Positions 47,547-55,618 of a stretch of 64,000 bases of DNA are shown piece by piece. The stretch comes from DATFRY01 sp035489015 (GTDB taxonomy: Bacteria > Myxococcota_A > Polyangia > Haliangiales > Haliangiaceae). A program made the translations under genes and the position numbers. Position 1 is the first letter of the stretch; every line of letters starts with the position of its first letter. Location of the stretch: NCBI GenBank assembly GCA_035489015.1, contig DATHKR010000210.1, positions 1 to 64,000 on the forward strand, in the 5' to 3' direction. The notes under the pieces were generated by a model, which saw nothing but the letters and a program-made list of their open reading frames with translations, was not told the origin of the DNA and ran no database searches.

Positions 47547-48860
47547 TCATCGCCGCGCGTGAGCGGTGGCCAGGTCGCGCTCCAGCTCCGCCACCAGGAC
47601 CGGATCCGCGTCCGGCTCGATGGCGCGCGCGCGGGCCAGCTCCGCGCCGGCGGCGCGGCGGTCACCGGCGGCGAGCTCGACGACCGCGCGGTGGAGGTGG
47701 AGGTCGGCGCTCGGCGTGTCGAGCCGGAGCGCGCGGGTCATCGCCTCGCGCGCCTCGGCCACCCGGCCGAGCCGGGCCAGGGCCAGCGCCTGGGCGTCGA
47801 TCGCGAAGATGCTGGGCCGCTGGCCGACCGCCTGGGCGGCCAGGGCGAGCGCGCGATCCGGCGACTCGCGGTGGCGGGCCAGGTAGAGGGCGAGCGGCAT
47901 CGGATCGTGCGAGGCCAGCTTCTCGGCCTCGGCGACGCGGGCGGCCGCCTCGGGCATCCGACCGGCCTGGTCGAGCAGGTCGGCCAGGGCGAGCAGGAGC
48001 TCGGCGGTCGGCCGCCGCGCCACCACCTGACCGAGCTCGGCGATGGCGTCGTCGCGCTGATCGAGGTGGCCGTGGACCCGGGCGCGAAGCGCGCGGGCCG
48101 GCAGGTAGCCGGGCACCAGGGCGAGCGCGCGCTCCGCCGCGTTGCCGGCCGCGCGATACTTGCCGCGCCGGCGCAGCATGTCGCCGATCTCGACGTAGAC
48201 CCACGCGGACGGCTCGCGCGCGTCGGGCCCGGCCGCCTCGAGGGCGGCCTCCATGAGCTGGAGCGCGCCGTCCACGTCGCCGTGGAGCCAGCGGATGTAG
48301 GCGCCGCGGCTGTACGAGCGCAGGTCGGGCAGGAGGTCGATCGCCTGCTGGTAGGCGTCGGTGGCCGGGCCGTAGTCGCCCAGCTCGAGCAGCGCGTCGC
48401 CCAGGAGCAGAAAGCCGATCGATCGCTCCGGCGCCGCCGCGATGAGCGCGCGCGCCGCGTCGCGCGCCTCGGCGAAGCGGTGCTGCGAATGCTGGCGCAA
48501 GATGGAGGCGATCCGCACGTCCGGATCGCGGGGGTCGCGCGCCTCGGCCGCGATGATCGCGTCCTCGGCGTAGGCGGCGAGAGTGGAATCGGCGGTCTCG
48601 CGCTCGCGCTGGAGGAAGGCCTGGGCCAGGCGGGCGTAGTCGCCCGCCTGACCCGGCGCCGAGCGGAGCGCCTGCTGCGCGCGCTGGATCTCGAGCTCGC
48701 CGGCTCCCTGTCCGGGCTTGTAGCCGAGCGCGAACTCGGCAGACGGGAGGCCCCGGGTCGGGTCCGCCGCGGCGGCGGACGACTCGCTGGCGCTCCGGTG
48801 GGAGCAGGCCGCCAGCGACGACGCGGTCAGGATGGAGAGGGCGAGGATCGAGCAGCGCAT
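47547..48860 (-). CDS. TPR-repeat lipoprotein, 437 aa
   Basis: Lipoprotein with lipobox SLAAC (C19) and about ten TPR-like helical pairs: FLLLGDALLELGDYGPATDAY, VYVEIGDMLRRRGKYRAAGNA, RARVHGHLDQRDDAIAELG, LLALADLLDQAGRMPEAAAR and AQALALARLGRVAEAREAM are clear. The linker (20-40) is Ser/Ala-rich. GGGAG lies about eight bases before the ATG. It probably acts as a scaffold at the outer membrane; it lies 22 bp downstream of the DUF4331 gene and 49 bp upstream of the small lipoprotein gene. Confidence 0.82.
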   Translation of the reverse strand: MRCSILALSILTASSLAACSHRSASESSAAAADPTRGLPSAEFALGYKPGQGAGELEIQRAQQALRSAPGQAGDYARLAQAFLQRERETADSTLAAYAEDAIIAAEARDPRDPDVRIASILRQHSQHRFAEARDAARALIAAAPERSIGFLLLGDALLELGDYGPATDAYQQAIDLLPDLRSYSRGAYIRWLHGDVDGALQLMEAALEAAGPDAREPSAWVYVEIGDMLRRRGKYRAAGNAAERALALVPGYLPARALRARVHGHLDQRDDAIAELGQVVARRPTAELLLALADLLDQAGRMPEAAARVAEAEKLASHDPMPLALYLARHRESPDRALALAAQAVGQRPSIFAIDAQALALARLGRVAEAREAMTRALRLDTPSADLHLHRAVVELAAGDRRAAGAELARARAIEPDADPVLVAELERDLATAHARR

Positions 48861-48882
48861 GGTCAGGCTCCCTGTTCGCTGA

Positions 48883-50175
48883 CTAGAGGGGGTTGCCGGA
48901 GAACGGCGAGGCCAGGAACGGGAAGGTCAGGGTGAACGGCAGGTCGTTCGCGTTCACGCCGTCGCTGATCGCGCCGCCGTTGTTGCAGAGCACGGTCGCC
49001 TCGATGTCGAACACGTCGTCCTCGAGCCAGCGGCCGTTGGGGAAGGACGAGTTCTCGAACGTCTGGCCGGCGCTGACGTCGATGCGCTGGAGGTCGGCCG
49101 GCGTGGTGCCGTTGGCGGCGAGCAGGCCGACCAGGTCGGTGCGTCCGCCGTCCGGGGTGGCCGCGCAGTTGGCGCCGAGCACCGCGGTCAGGAGCCCCGG
49201 CAGCTCCGGGAACAGGATGTACGAGCCGAAGTTCGCCACGTCCTGCTGCGGGCGCGAGCGGTTGTACTTGTCCTTGTCCTTGAGCGGGATGAGGACCTCG
49301 TTGACCAGCGGCCAGCCGAGCCGCGAGACCTGCACCCAGCCGCCCACGTTGCGCTCGGGGGTGTCGCGGTGGAGGAGCCGGGTGCGCTGGCGGCTGGCGG
49401 TCGCGTGCACGCCGAGCACCTTCTGCTTGGCCGGGGCGCTGGCGCCGGGGCGCGCGCCACCGTAGGCGAGCTTGGCGATCGGCATCTCGGTCACCAGCGA
49501 CATCACGTTGACGCCGTTGGTGGTGGGCGCCCCGCCCACGCCGAGCAGGTCGAACACGTGCAGATCGACGAAGAACGGCTCGTCGCGCGGGCCGGCGAAG
49601 AAGCGGCTGCCGCCGGCGCTGGCGATCGCGCTCAGCGCCACGCCCTCGTAGGAGCCGCCCGGGAAGCTGCGGTCACCCACGTACCAGGGCGCGACCGGCA
49701 CGTCGGCGGCCAGCGCGTCCTCGCGACCGGTCTTCTTGTCGATGAGGATGACGTCGTAGACCTGGCGGACGTTGAGGTTGGGGTCGTCGAGCGACGCGAC
49801 CGCGCCGGTGTTGTAGAGGAAGGTGTCGCCGTTCTGCACGCTGGTCTTGAACAGGTAGCGGATCACCAGGTCGTCCCTGGCGTCGCCGTCGTTGTCGATG
49901 TGCAGGTCGTAGGCGACGTTGTCCGAGAACTTGTAGAAGTTCGGGCCGGACGACGGGATGAGCAGGGGGACGTAGTTCGCCACGATGACCAGCTTGTCCG
50001 GGTTCTCGGGGCTGATGAACGTGTAGACGTCGGTGTTGTCGGCGAACTGGTCCTCGCCGATCGCGGGCGCCTCGCGGTGGCTCGAGGCGCTCGCGGTGGC
50101 TGGCTGGAACGCGTTCAGGGTGAAGCCGCCGGCGATCGCGAGCACAGCGGCGTGGGTCTTTCGGATCGTCTTCAT
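48883..50175 (-). CDS. DUF4331 secreted protein
   Basis: A 430-residue exported protein of the DUF4331 family. The signal peptide ends near ATASASSHREAP, and the conserved block SSHREAPAIGEDQFADNTDVYTFISPENPDKLVIVANYVP is typical of this domain (the family's usual SHREAP start). Later blocks include VRQVYDVILIDKKTG, GPRDEPFFVDLHVFDLLG and GWVQVSRLGWPLVNEVLIPLKDKDKYN. Function unknown; a periplasmic or secreted beta-rich fold is expected. GGAG about a dozen bases before the ATG may be the ribosome-binding site. It is linked with a TPR lipoprotein and a propeller lipoprotein. Confidence 0.88.
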   Translation of the reverse strand: MKTIRKTHAAVLAIAGGFTLNAFQPATASASSHREAPAIGEDQFADNTDVYTFISPENPDKLVIVANYVPLLIPSSGPNFYKFSDNVAYDLHIDNDGDARDDLVIRYLFKTSVQNGDTFLYNTGAVASLDDPNLNVRQVYDVILIDKKTGREDALAADVPVAPWYVGDRSFPGGSYEGVALSAIASAGGSRFFAGPRDEPFFVDLHVFDLLGVGGAPTTNGVNVMSLVTEMPIAKLAYGGARPGASAPAKQKVLGVHATASRQRTRLLHRDTPERNVGGWVQVSRLGWPLVNEVLIPLKDKDKYNRSRPQQDVANFGSYILFPELPGLLTAVLGANCAATPDGGRTDLVGLLAANGTTPADLQRIDVSAGQTFENSSFPNGRWLEDDVFDIEATVLCNNGGAISDGVNANDLPFTLTFPFLASPFSGNPL

Positions 50176-50230
50176 GATGACGTTGGTCTCCAGTGCTTTC
50201 TCTGAGTCTTCGTTCAGGGGAGTCTAGGGA

Positions 50231-51223
50231 TCACTCGGCGCGGTAGATGGCTCCGCCCTCGGAGTCCACCACCGCGAACACACCGGCGCCGCGCGCCGTG
50301 CGAATGCCGGCCGGGTCCTTCATGGCCGACTCGACGATGGTCTGCTCGCCGCTGTCGATGTTGACGGTGATGAGCTGGCCGGCGCCGTCCTCGGTGTGGT
50401 TGGGGATGACGGCGGTGCCGCCGCCTGCGACCAGCGAGACGCCGGCCGGCTGGGACAGCCCGAGCCCGGACACGACCTCGGTCGCCTCGCCCTGGCTGTC
50501 GATGGCCCACAGCGCGCCGCCCAGGGCGCGCGACGGGCGGTTGTCCATGACCCAGGCGACCGAGTCGGCGTCCACGTAGACGCCGCCGGGCGACTCGAGC
50601 GGTGCGCCGGCCAGCACCACGCTGGCGGTTCCGCCCGCGGTCGGCAGGGTGAAGAGCGCCGGCTGGTTGTCGGTGGTGAAGCCGGACACGTAGAGGGTCT
50701 CCTCGTCGGGGCCGAGCGCCAGCCCGGCCGCCTCGGCGATGCCGCCGGCTGGCAACGCCGCCAGCGCCCCGCCGCCGGTGCCGATCGTGTAGAGCACGCT
50801 CTGGCTGGACGGCTCGGCGTCGTCGCCGAGCTCGCCGGCGCGCACGCCCAGGTCGGACACGAACAGGGTCGAGCCGTCGGCCGACATGAGGAGGCCGGCC
50901 GGGTTCTCCAGCGGAGCGCCAGAGGTCAGCACCGTCACCTCGCCGCCGGCGGCCGGCACCGAGAAGATCCCGGGGCGCGGCGACGCCTCATCGGTGAACG
51001 CGGAGAAGTAGAAGGTCGCGCCGTCCGGGCTCGCGACCGCGTCCATCGGGTTGGTGAACCCGCCTGCCGCCACCATCGTCGTCGCGGTGGGGGGATCGGT
51101 CGGAAGCTCGACGCCGTCGCCGGGGGTGTCCCCGTCGTCGTCGTCGTCGTCGCCTCCTCCTCCTCCTCCGCACGCGGCGAGAACCGCGGCGAGGGCGAGC
51201 CCTAGGTATGGGTGTCTCGTCAT
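50231..51223 (-). CDS. beta-propeller (SMP-30/NHL-like) lipoprotein
   Basis: A 330-residue lipoprotein: lipobox VLAAC (C18), then a striking Gly6-Asp6 linker. The body is a six-bladed propeller with repeats of the form AVASPDGATFYFSAF, LLMSADGSTLFVSDLG, LALGPDEETLYVSGF and VYVDADSVAWVMDNR, akin to SMP-30/gluconolactonase or NHL/PQQ-like folds. Catalytic metal ligands of lactonases cannot be located with confidence, so an enzyme role is doubtful. GAGGAGG before the ATG sets the start. It lies 55 bp upstream of the DUF4331 gene and likely heads that operon. Confidence 0.75.
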   Translation of the reverse strand: MTRHPYLGLALAAVLAACGGGGGGDDDDDDGDTPGDGVELPTDPPTATTMVAAGGFTNPMDAVASPDGATFYFSAFTDEASPRPGIFSVPAAGGEVTVLTSGAPLENPAGLLMSADGSTLFVSDLGVRAGELGDDAEPSSQSVLYTIGTGGGALAALPAGGIAEAAGLALGPDEETLYVSGFTTDNQPALFTLPTAGGTASVVLAGAPLESPGGVYVDADSVAWVMDNRPSRALGGALWAIDSQGEATEVVSGLGLSQPAGVSLVAGGGTAVIPNHTEDGAGQLITVNIDSGEQTIVESAMKDPAGIRTARGAGVFAVVDSEGGAIYRAE

Positions 51224-51315
51224 CGTCCTGCCTCCTCGGTGGCGCAATGCCACTCGTCCAACCCACTACGTGCGCGGGCGGACTTCGGATGGGGCAGGAC
51301 GTCGGGAGGCGGATT

Positions 51316-52524
51316 TCAGTGCGCCGGCGGCGTCATCACGAACAGATAGTCGTTCTCGGGAGCGGCCAGGAGCGCGGCCACGCCCCCCTCGCCATCATCG
51401 ATGATCGGGCGCACCGAGACCGCCGCGCGCACCCCGCGCCGCTTCATGCGCCTGACGATGGCGCTCTCGTGGCAGTGGCCGTTGCCGGCCAGGATGACGA
51501 TCTGCCGGCGCCGCGCGCCCGCCGACCGGCCCGCGGTCAGCCAGGCGCTGGCGCTCTCCGCCATGCTCTCGTCCCACAGGACCTGGGCGGTGTACATGCG
51601 CTCGCCGGCTGCCGCGGCCTCTGCCCTGGCGTCGGCCTCGGCCTTTTCCTCGGCGGCCTTGCTCGGCTTGCCCTTGCTCGGCTTGCCCTTGCTCGGCTTG
51701 CCAGCCTTGCTCGGCTTGCCGGCCTTGCCAGCCTTGCTCGGCTTGTCGGGCTTGCTCGTCTCGCCGTCCTCGTCCTCGCCGTCCTCGTCCTCGCCGTCCT
51801 CGTCCTCGCCCGGCGATGCGCCAGCGTGGCCGTGCCCCTCCCCGGCCCCCATCTCCTCCATGATCGCGTCCCACCAGGCGCGATGCTCGGCGTCGTCGAG
51901 GACCAGCTCGGGCAGCTTGCCGCGCTCGGCCGGGTCGAGCTTGTCGACCCCGCGGCGGGCCACCTTGCGGGTGAGCTCGCGCGGGATGTTGAGCGCCAGG
52001 ATGGCCGCGCCGCGATCGCGCGCCATGAACACCATCGGCCGGTACAGCGACCAGTCGAAGCCCCAGCGCTCCTTCCAGGCGGTGCGCGACAGCAGCGCCG
52101 CCTCCTCGATCCGGCGGGCGGCGAAGTCGTCGAGCACGCCCTGGAACGGGCGCTGGAACATCTCCATGCCGAGCGCGATGGTGACCGCGCCCGCGCGGCT
52201 CCGCGCGCTCAGCGCGTCGAACAGGTGGAGCTGGGCCCAGTGGTCGTGCGGGTTGCGGTGGTTCTCCCCCACGCAGACCGCGTCGGCGCCGCCGACCTCG
52301 GCCAGAAAGGCATCCCAGCCGATTTCCTGGCCTCCGCGGGCGCGCAGAACCCGGAACGGCAGGCCGGCCGCCTCCACCCCGCGGACCTCCGACGGAGCCC
52401 GTGCCCCGTCCGCGGCCGCCCCGCCGCGGCATGCCGCCATCAGCCCGGAAAGCGCCAGCGCGGCCGAGAGAGCGAGAACGGACGCAGCGGGCCCGCTCGG
52501 CGCCCTGTCTCGGCGGGTGTGCAT
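51316..52524 (-). CDS. ChaN-like lipoprotein with acidic/basic repeat insertion
   Basis: A 402-residue lipoprotein of the haem-binding-uptake/Tiki (ChaN, DUF399) superfamily. The lipobox is MAAC (C32); GENHRNPHDH (residues 86-95) is the conserved start, HLFDAL, ALGMEMFQRPFQGVLDDF and AGNGHCHESAIVRRM are the other family blocks. Residues 239-300 interrupt the domain with an acidic DEDGE repeat followed by a basic KPSKGKPSK-type run, encoded by 15-bp tandem repeats. The ATG has TAGGCT seven bases upstream and no Shine-Dalgarno. ChaN binds haem and is linked to iron uptake in some bacteria; the adjacent divergent truD-exbBD-tonB genes hint at the same (inference). Confidence 0.8.
   Translation of the reverse strand: MHTRRDRAPSGPAASVLALSAALALSGLMAACRGGAAADGARAPSEVRGVEAAGLPFRVLRARGGQEIGWDAFLAEVGGADAVCVGENHRNPHDHWAQLHLFDALSARSRAGAVTIALGMEMFQRPFQGVLDDFAARRIEEAALLSRTAWKERWGFDWSLYRPMVFMARDRGAAILALNIPRELTRKVARRGVDKLDPAERGKLPELVLDDAEHRAWWDAIMEEMGAGEGHGHAGASPGEDEDGEDEDGEDEDGETSKPDKPSKAGKAGKPSKAGKPSKGKPSKGKPSKAAEEKAEADARAEAAAAGERMYTAQVLWDESMAESASAWLTAGRSAGARRRQIVILAGNGHCHESAIVRRMKRRGVRAAVSVRPIIDDGEGGVAALLAAPENDYLFVMTPPAH
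51658..51747. repeat. 15-bp tandem repeats coding the basic part of the ChaN insert
   Basis: CTTGCTCGGCTTGCC occurs as three perfect contiguous copies (51658-51702) and again at 51706-51720 and, with one mismatch, 51733-51747. The unit is five codons, so slippage would change length without a frameshift. On the coding strand it yields GKPSK-type repeats. Confidence 0.85.
51761..51810. repeat. 15-bp tandem repeats coding the acidic part of the ChaN insert
   Basis: TCGCCGTCCTCGTCC occurs in three perfect contiguous copies (51761-51805) plus five bases of a fourth. On the coding strand it gives repeated GEDED. It directly adjoins the basic repeats. Confidence 0.85.
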
Positions 52525-52531
52525 TGCGCCG

Positions 52532-52537
52532 AGCCTA
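52532..52537 (-). promoter_or_regulatory. -10-like hexamer TAGGCT 7 bp before ChaN-like start
   Basis: Minus-strand TAGGCT followed by seven bases and the ATG at 52524. Part of a 39-bp divergent region shared with truD. Confidence 0.35.
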
Positions 52538-52548
52538 CCACGCCGGGC

Positions 52549-52554
52549 TATCCT
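52549..52554 (+). promoter_or_regulatory. -10-like hexamer TATCCT 9 bp before truD GTG
   Basis: TATCCT followed by nine bases and the GTG at 52564, with no Shine-Dalgarno. It has the same sequence as the rpoN -10. Confidence 0.4.
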
Positions 52555-52563
52555 CTCCGGTTC

Positions 52564-53670
52564 GTGAACGCGATCTCCCGGCTCCCATACCTGACCGCCG
52601 ATCTGCCCGGCACCGGCGGCGCGCTCCGCGTCGAGCTCGGCGACTTCCGCGTCGAGGAGCTGCCCGCCTACCAGCCGACCGGCGAGGGCGAGCACGTCTT
52701 CGCGTGGATCGAGAAGAGCGGCGTCAACACGATCGCCGCCGCGCGCGAGCTGGCCCGCGCGGTCGGCGTCAGCGAGCGCGACGTCGGCAGCGCCGGCCTG
52801 AAGGATCGCGCCGCGGTCGCGCTGCAGTACCTGTCGTTCCCGCCGCCGGTCTCGCCGGCCGCGCTGCTCGAGGCGCGCGTGCCCGGCGTGCGCGTGCTGT
52901 CGGCGACGCCGCACCCGCACAAGCTCCGCACCGGCCACCTGCGCGGCAACCGCTTCGCGCTGATCCTCCGCCGCCTGGCGGTGCCGGCCGACCAGGCCGC
53001 GGCGCGCGCCCGCGCGGTGCTAGAGCGCCTGGCCGCGCCGCCCGGCAGCCCCAACTGGTTCGGCGAGCAGCGCTTCGGCGCAGCCGGCGACAACGCGACC
53101 GCCGGGCGAGCGCTCCTCGACGGCGCCGGCGACGCCCGCGGACGGCGCGGGCCGGCCCCGCGCGAGCGCCGCCTCCTCATCTCGGCGTACCAGGCCGACC
53201 TCTTCAACCGCTACCTGCGCCGGCGGATCGAGGACGGCACCTATGCGCGTGTGCTGTCCGGCGACCTGCTCTCGCTGCGCCGCGGCGGCCTGTTCCCCAC
53301 GACCGATCCGGCCGCCGATCAGCCGCGCCTCGACGCGGGCGAGCTGGCCGTGACCGGCCCGATGTTCGGCCACAAGATGCGCGCGCCGGTCGACGACAGC
53401 GAGGCGGCCGCGCGCGAGCGCGCCGTGCTCGACGAGGAAGGGATCGCAGTGGCCGATTTCCGCCGGCTCGGCAAGCTGGCGCCGGGCACGCGCCGGCCGC
53501 TGTCGATCGCGCTCGAGGAGGTGGCGGCCGAGCCATGCGGCGAGGACGCGATCCTGATCCGCCTGGCCCTGCCGTCGGGCGCCTACGCCACCTCGGTGAT
53601 GAGAGAGGTCATGAAGGCGGAGCCAGCCGGCGCCGCCTCCACGCACGAGGCGGCCACCGCCGTCGACTAG
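52564..53670 (+). CDS. truD: tRNA pseudouridine synthase D
   Basis: TruD-type pseudouridine synthase, which makes pseudouridine 13 in tRNA-Glu. The catalytic Asp is D81 in SAGLKDRAAV, aligning with Asp80 of the E. coli enzyme. Other blocks: DFRVEELPAY, HPHKLRTGHLRGNRF, PNWFGEQRFG, LISAYQADLFN and PSGAYATSVMREVM. It is 368 aa including the TruD insertion domain. The GTG start follows TATCCT. It heads an apparent operon with exbB-exbD-tonB genes, which begin 9 bp after its stop. Confidence 0.93.
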   Translation: MNAISRLPYLTADLPGTGGALRVELGDFRVEELPAYQPTGEGEHVFAWIEKSGVNTIAAARELARAVGVSERDVGSAGLKDRAAVALQYLSFPPPVSPAALLEARVPGVRVLSATPHPHKLRTGHLRGNRFALILRRLAVPADQAAARARAVLERLAAPPGSPNWFGEQRFGAAGDNATAGRALLDGAGDARGRRGPAPRERRLLISAYQADLFNRYLRRRIEDGTYARVLSGDLLSLRRGGLFPTTDPAADQPRLDAGELAVTGPMFGHKMRAPVDDSEAAARERAVLDEEGIAVADFRRLGKLAPGTRRPLSIALEEVAAEPCGEDAILIRLALPSGAYATSVMREVMKAEPAGAASTHEAATAVD

Positions 53671-53679
53671 GTGACACGC

Positions 53680-54333
53680 ATGGACATCAGCTCTCAGTTC
53701 GTTCACTTCGCGCTCCTCGGTCAGGACTGGGTGCTCTGGCTCCTGGTCGGCCTGTCGGTGATCTCGGTCGGCGTCATGGTCGAGCGCGGCCTGTTCTTCC
53801 GCCGCCAGCGGTTCGACGCCGACGCGCTCGACCGCGAGGTGCAAAAGGCGCTGACCAGCGGCGACCTCTCCGGGCTCGAGGACCGCTTCGCCGGCTCGCC
53901 GTCGATGGCGGTGCAGGTCGCGCTGACCGGCGTGCGCGCGCGCGCGCGCGGCGCCGACGCGGTGGCCGAGGCGATGAACGGGGCCAAGAGCCGCGCCCGC
54001 CAGGAGCAGGAGCACTACCTGGTGGTGCTCGGCACGCTTGGCAACAACGCCCCCTTCATCGGCCTGTTCGGCACCGTGCTCGGCATCATCGCCGCGTTCG
54101 AGCACCTGTCGGCCAAGCCGGGCGACGTGGTCGACGCGGTCATGTCCGACGTGTCGCGCGCACTGGTCGCGACCGCGGTCGGCATCCTGGTCGCGATCCC
54201 GGCGGTGGTCGCCTTCAACCTGTACCAGCGCCGGGTACGTGCCGAGGTCGGCCGCGCCGACTCGGTCGCCCACTCGATCCTCAGCCACATGCATGCCGCG
54301 GAGGGCCGCGCGGGCGGCGCGGGAGGCGCCTGA
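53680..54333 (+). CDS. exbB: ExbB/TolQ/MotA-type proton channel
   Basis: Inner-membrane proton channel of 217 aa that energises TonB-type transport. Three membrane segments: 18-40 (WVLWLLVGLSVISVGVMVERG), about 115-140 (LGTLGNNAPFIGLFGTVLGII) and about 155-180 (ATAVGILVAIPAVVAFNL). NNAPFIGLFGTVLGI and VGILVAIPAVVAFN are the conserved MotA_ExbB blocks. The ATG at 53680 was preferred over GTG 53671 because AGGTGA lies seven bases upstream. The stop overlaps the exbD ATG (TGATG). Confidence 0.92.
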   Translation: MDISSQFVHFALLGQDWVLWLLVGLSVISVGVMVERGLFFRRQRFDADALDREVQKALTSGDLSGLEDRFAGSPSMAVQVALTGVRARARGADAVAEAMNGAKSRARQEQEHYLVVLGTLGNNAPFIGLFGTVLGIIAAFEHLSAKPGDVVDAVMSDVSRALVATAVGILVAIPAVVAFNLYQRRVRAEVGRADSVAHSILSHMHAAEGRAGGAGGA

Positions 54334-54779
54334 TGGCCGGCCGCAGCACGGTCTATCGCGACGGCGACCAGGAGATCATCTCGGAGATCAACGTCACCCC
54401 GCTGGTCGACGTCGTCCTGGTCCTCCTGGTCATCTTCATGATCACCGCGCCGATCCTGGCCGCGCGCGGCATCCTGGTGAACGCGCCGACCACGGTGTCG
54501 GGCGACTCGGTGTCCACCCCGCTGCAGATGGCGCTCCGCCGCATGCCGGGCGGCGCGATCCAGGTCTACGTCAACGGCCGCGAGCAGGCCGGGTTCGACG
54601 CGGCCCGCGCCGAGCTGACCCGCGCGCACGCGGCGGATCCCGAGATCAAGGCGGTCATCGCGGCCGACACCGACATTCCGTACGGCGAGGTGATGAAGGC
54701 GATCGATCAGGTGAAGCGGGCCGGCATCCAGAAGTTCGCGCTGGCCAGCAAGCGACCTCAGGAGTCCGACGCGCGCTGA
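54333..54779 (+). CDS. exbD: ExbD/TolR-type protein
   Basis: Biopolymer transport protein of 148 aa with a single N-terminal TM (about 22-45) and a periplasmic domain. EINVTPLVDVVLVLLVIFMI contains the essential Asp (D26) of the proton path. The C-terminal AADTDIPYGEVMKAIDQVKRAGI is typical of the ExbD/TolR fold. The start overlaps the exbB stop by one base and the stop overlaps the TonB start (TGATG), so the three are translationally coupled. Confidence 0.93.
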   Translation: MAGRSTVYRDGDQEIISEINVTPLVDVVLVLLVIFMITAPILAARGILVNAPTTVSGDSVSTPLQMALRRMPGGAIQVYVNGREQAGFDAARAELTRAHAADPEIKAVIAADTDIPYGEVMKAIDQVKRAGIQKFALASKRPQESDAR

Positions 54780-55579
54780 TGGGCGGTGGCCGCCGCATCC
54801 AGGCGGCGTGGCTCGCGACCCTCGCGATCCACGTCGCCGCCGGCGCGGCGCTGGTCGCCGTGCCGCTCGAGGAGCGCGACGAGCTGGTCGTGGTTGCCGA
54901 CTTCGACCTGGCCGAGCCGCCGCCCCCGCCCGCGCCCGAGCCGCCGCCGCCCGAGCCCGAGCCGCCGCCGGAGACGAAACCGGAGGAGCCAAAGGCCGAG
55001 CCGAAGGAGCCGAAGGCCGAACCGAAGGAGCCAAAGGCCGAGCCCCGCCCTGCCCCGCCGCCGGATCCCGCGCCCGCGCCGGCCGGGCCGACCGGCGACC
55101 CCGCGCCCGGCTGGGCCACGGATCCGCCCAACGCCGACCAGCCGTACAACCTCGGCGACGCGGTGCCCGCCGCGCAGGCGCGCGCGCCGGGCGGCCGCGG
55201 CAAGGGCGGCACCGGCGGCGGCAGCGGCGCCGGCGGCGGTGGACCGGGCGGCACCGGCGCGGTGCCCACCCCGGTGTCGGTCGCGGACATCAAGACCATG
55301 CCGGAGCCGATCGGCGACACCGACTTCGTCGAAGCCCACAAGGACTACCCGGCCGAGGCCCGCCAGCTCCGGGTCGAGGGTCAGGTCAAGGTGCGCCTGG
55401 TGGTCGACGCCGAGGGCAAGGTCGCCAGCCGCCGCCTGGTCACCCGGCTCGGCCACGGCCTCGACGACCTCGCGCTTCGCCTGGCCAGGAAGCTCCGCTT
55501 CCGCCCCGCGCTCGACACCAGCGACCGCCCGGTCGCGGCGGTCGTGGTGTGGACCTTCACCTTCACCATCCCGCAGTGA
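54779..55579 (+). CDS. tonB: TonB-like energy transducer
   Basis: TonB-family protein of 266 aa. The N-terminal TM (9-28, AAWLATLAIHVAAGAALVAV) carries the conserved His (H18) contacting ExbB/ExbD. A long Pro/Glu/Lys region (40-110) includes three 7-residue EPKAEPK repeats and a Gly-rich stretch. The C-terminal domain (about 180-266) begins YPAEARQLRVEGQVKVRLVVDAEG, the TonB fold, and ends in a hydrophobic strand. The TonB box partner is not known; no TonB-dependent receptor is in the window. Confidence 0.9.
   Translation: MGGGRRIQAAWLATLAIHVAAGAALVAVPLEERDELVVVADFDLAEPPPPPAPEPPPPEPEPPPETKPEEPKAEPKEPKAEPKEPKAEPRPAPPPDPAPAPAGPTGDPAPGWATDPPNADQPYNLGDAVPAAQARAPGGRGKGGTGGGSGAGGGGPGGTGAVPTPVSVADIKTMPEPIGDTDFVEAHKDYPAEARQLRVEGQVKVRLVVDAEGKVASRRLVTRLGHGLDDLALRLARKLRFRPALDTSDRPVAAVVVWTFTFTIPQ
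54986..55048. repeat. 21-bp tandem repeat in the TonB linker
   Basis: GAG-CCA-AAG-GCC-GAG-CCG-AAG occurs three times in frame (third copy diverges at its last two codons), giving EPKAEPK repeats that extend the periplasm-spanning segment. Confidence 0.8.
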
Positions 55580-55618
55580 GCCGGGCGAGGACCAGCCGGC
55601 CGGCCCTGCCTCCGCGCC

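Noticed and set aside
51658..51810. CRISPR-like repeat array
   Set aside because: Repeats are contiguous 15-mers without spacers and lie in frame inside a coding region.
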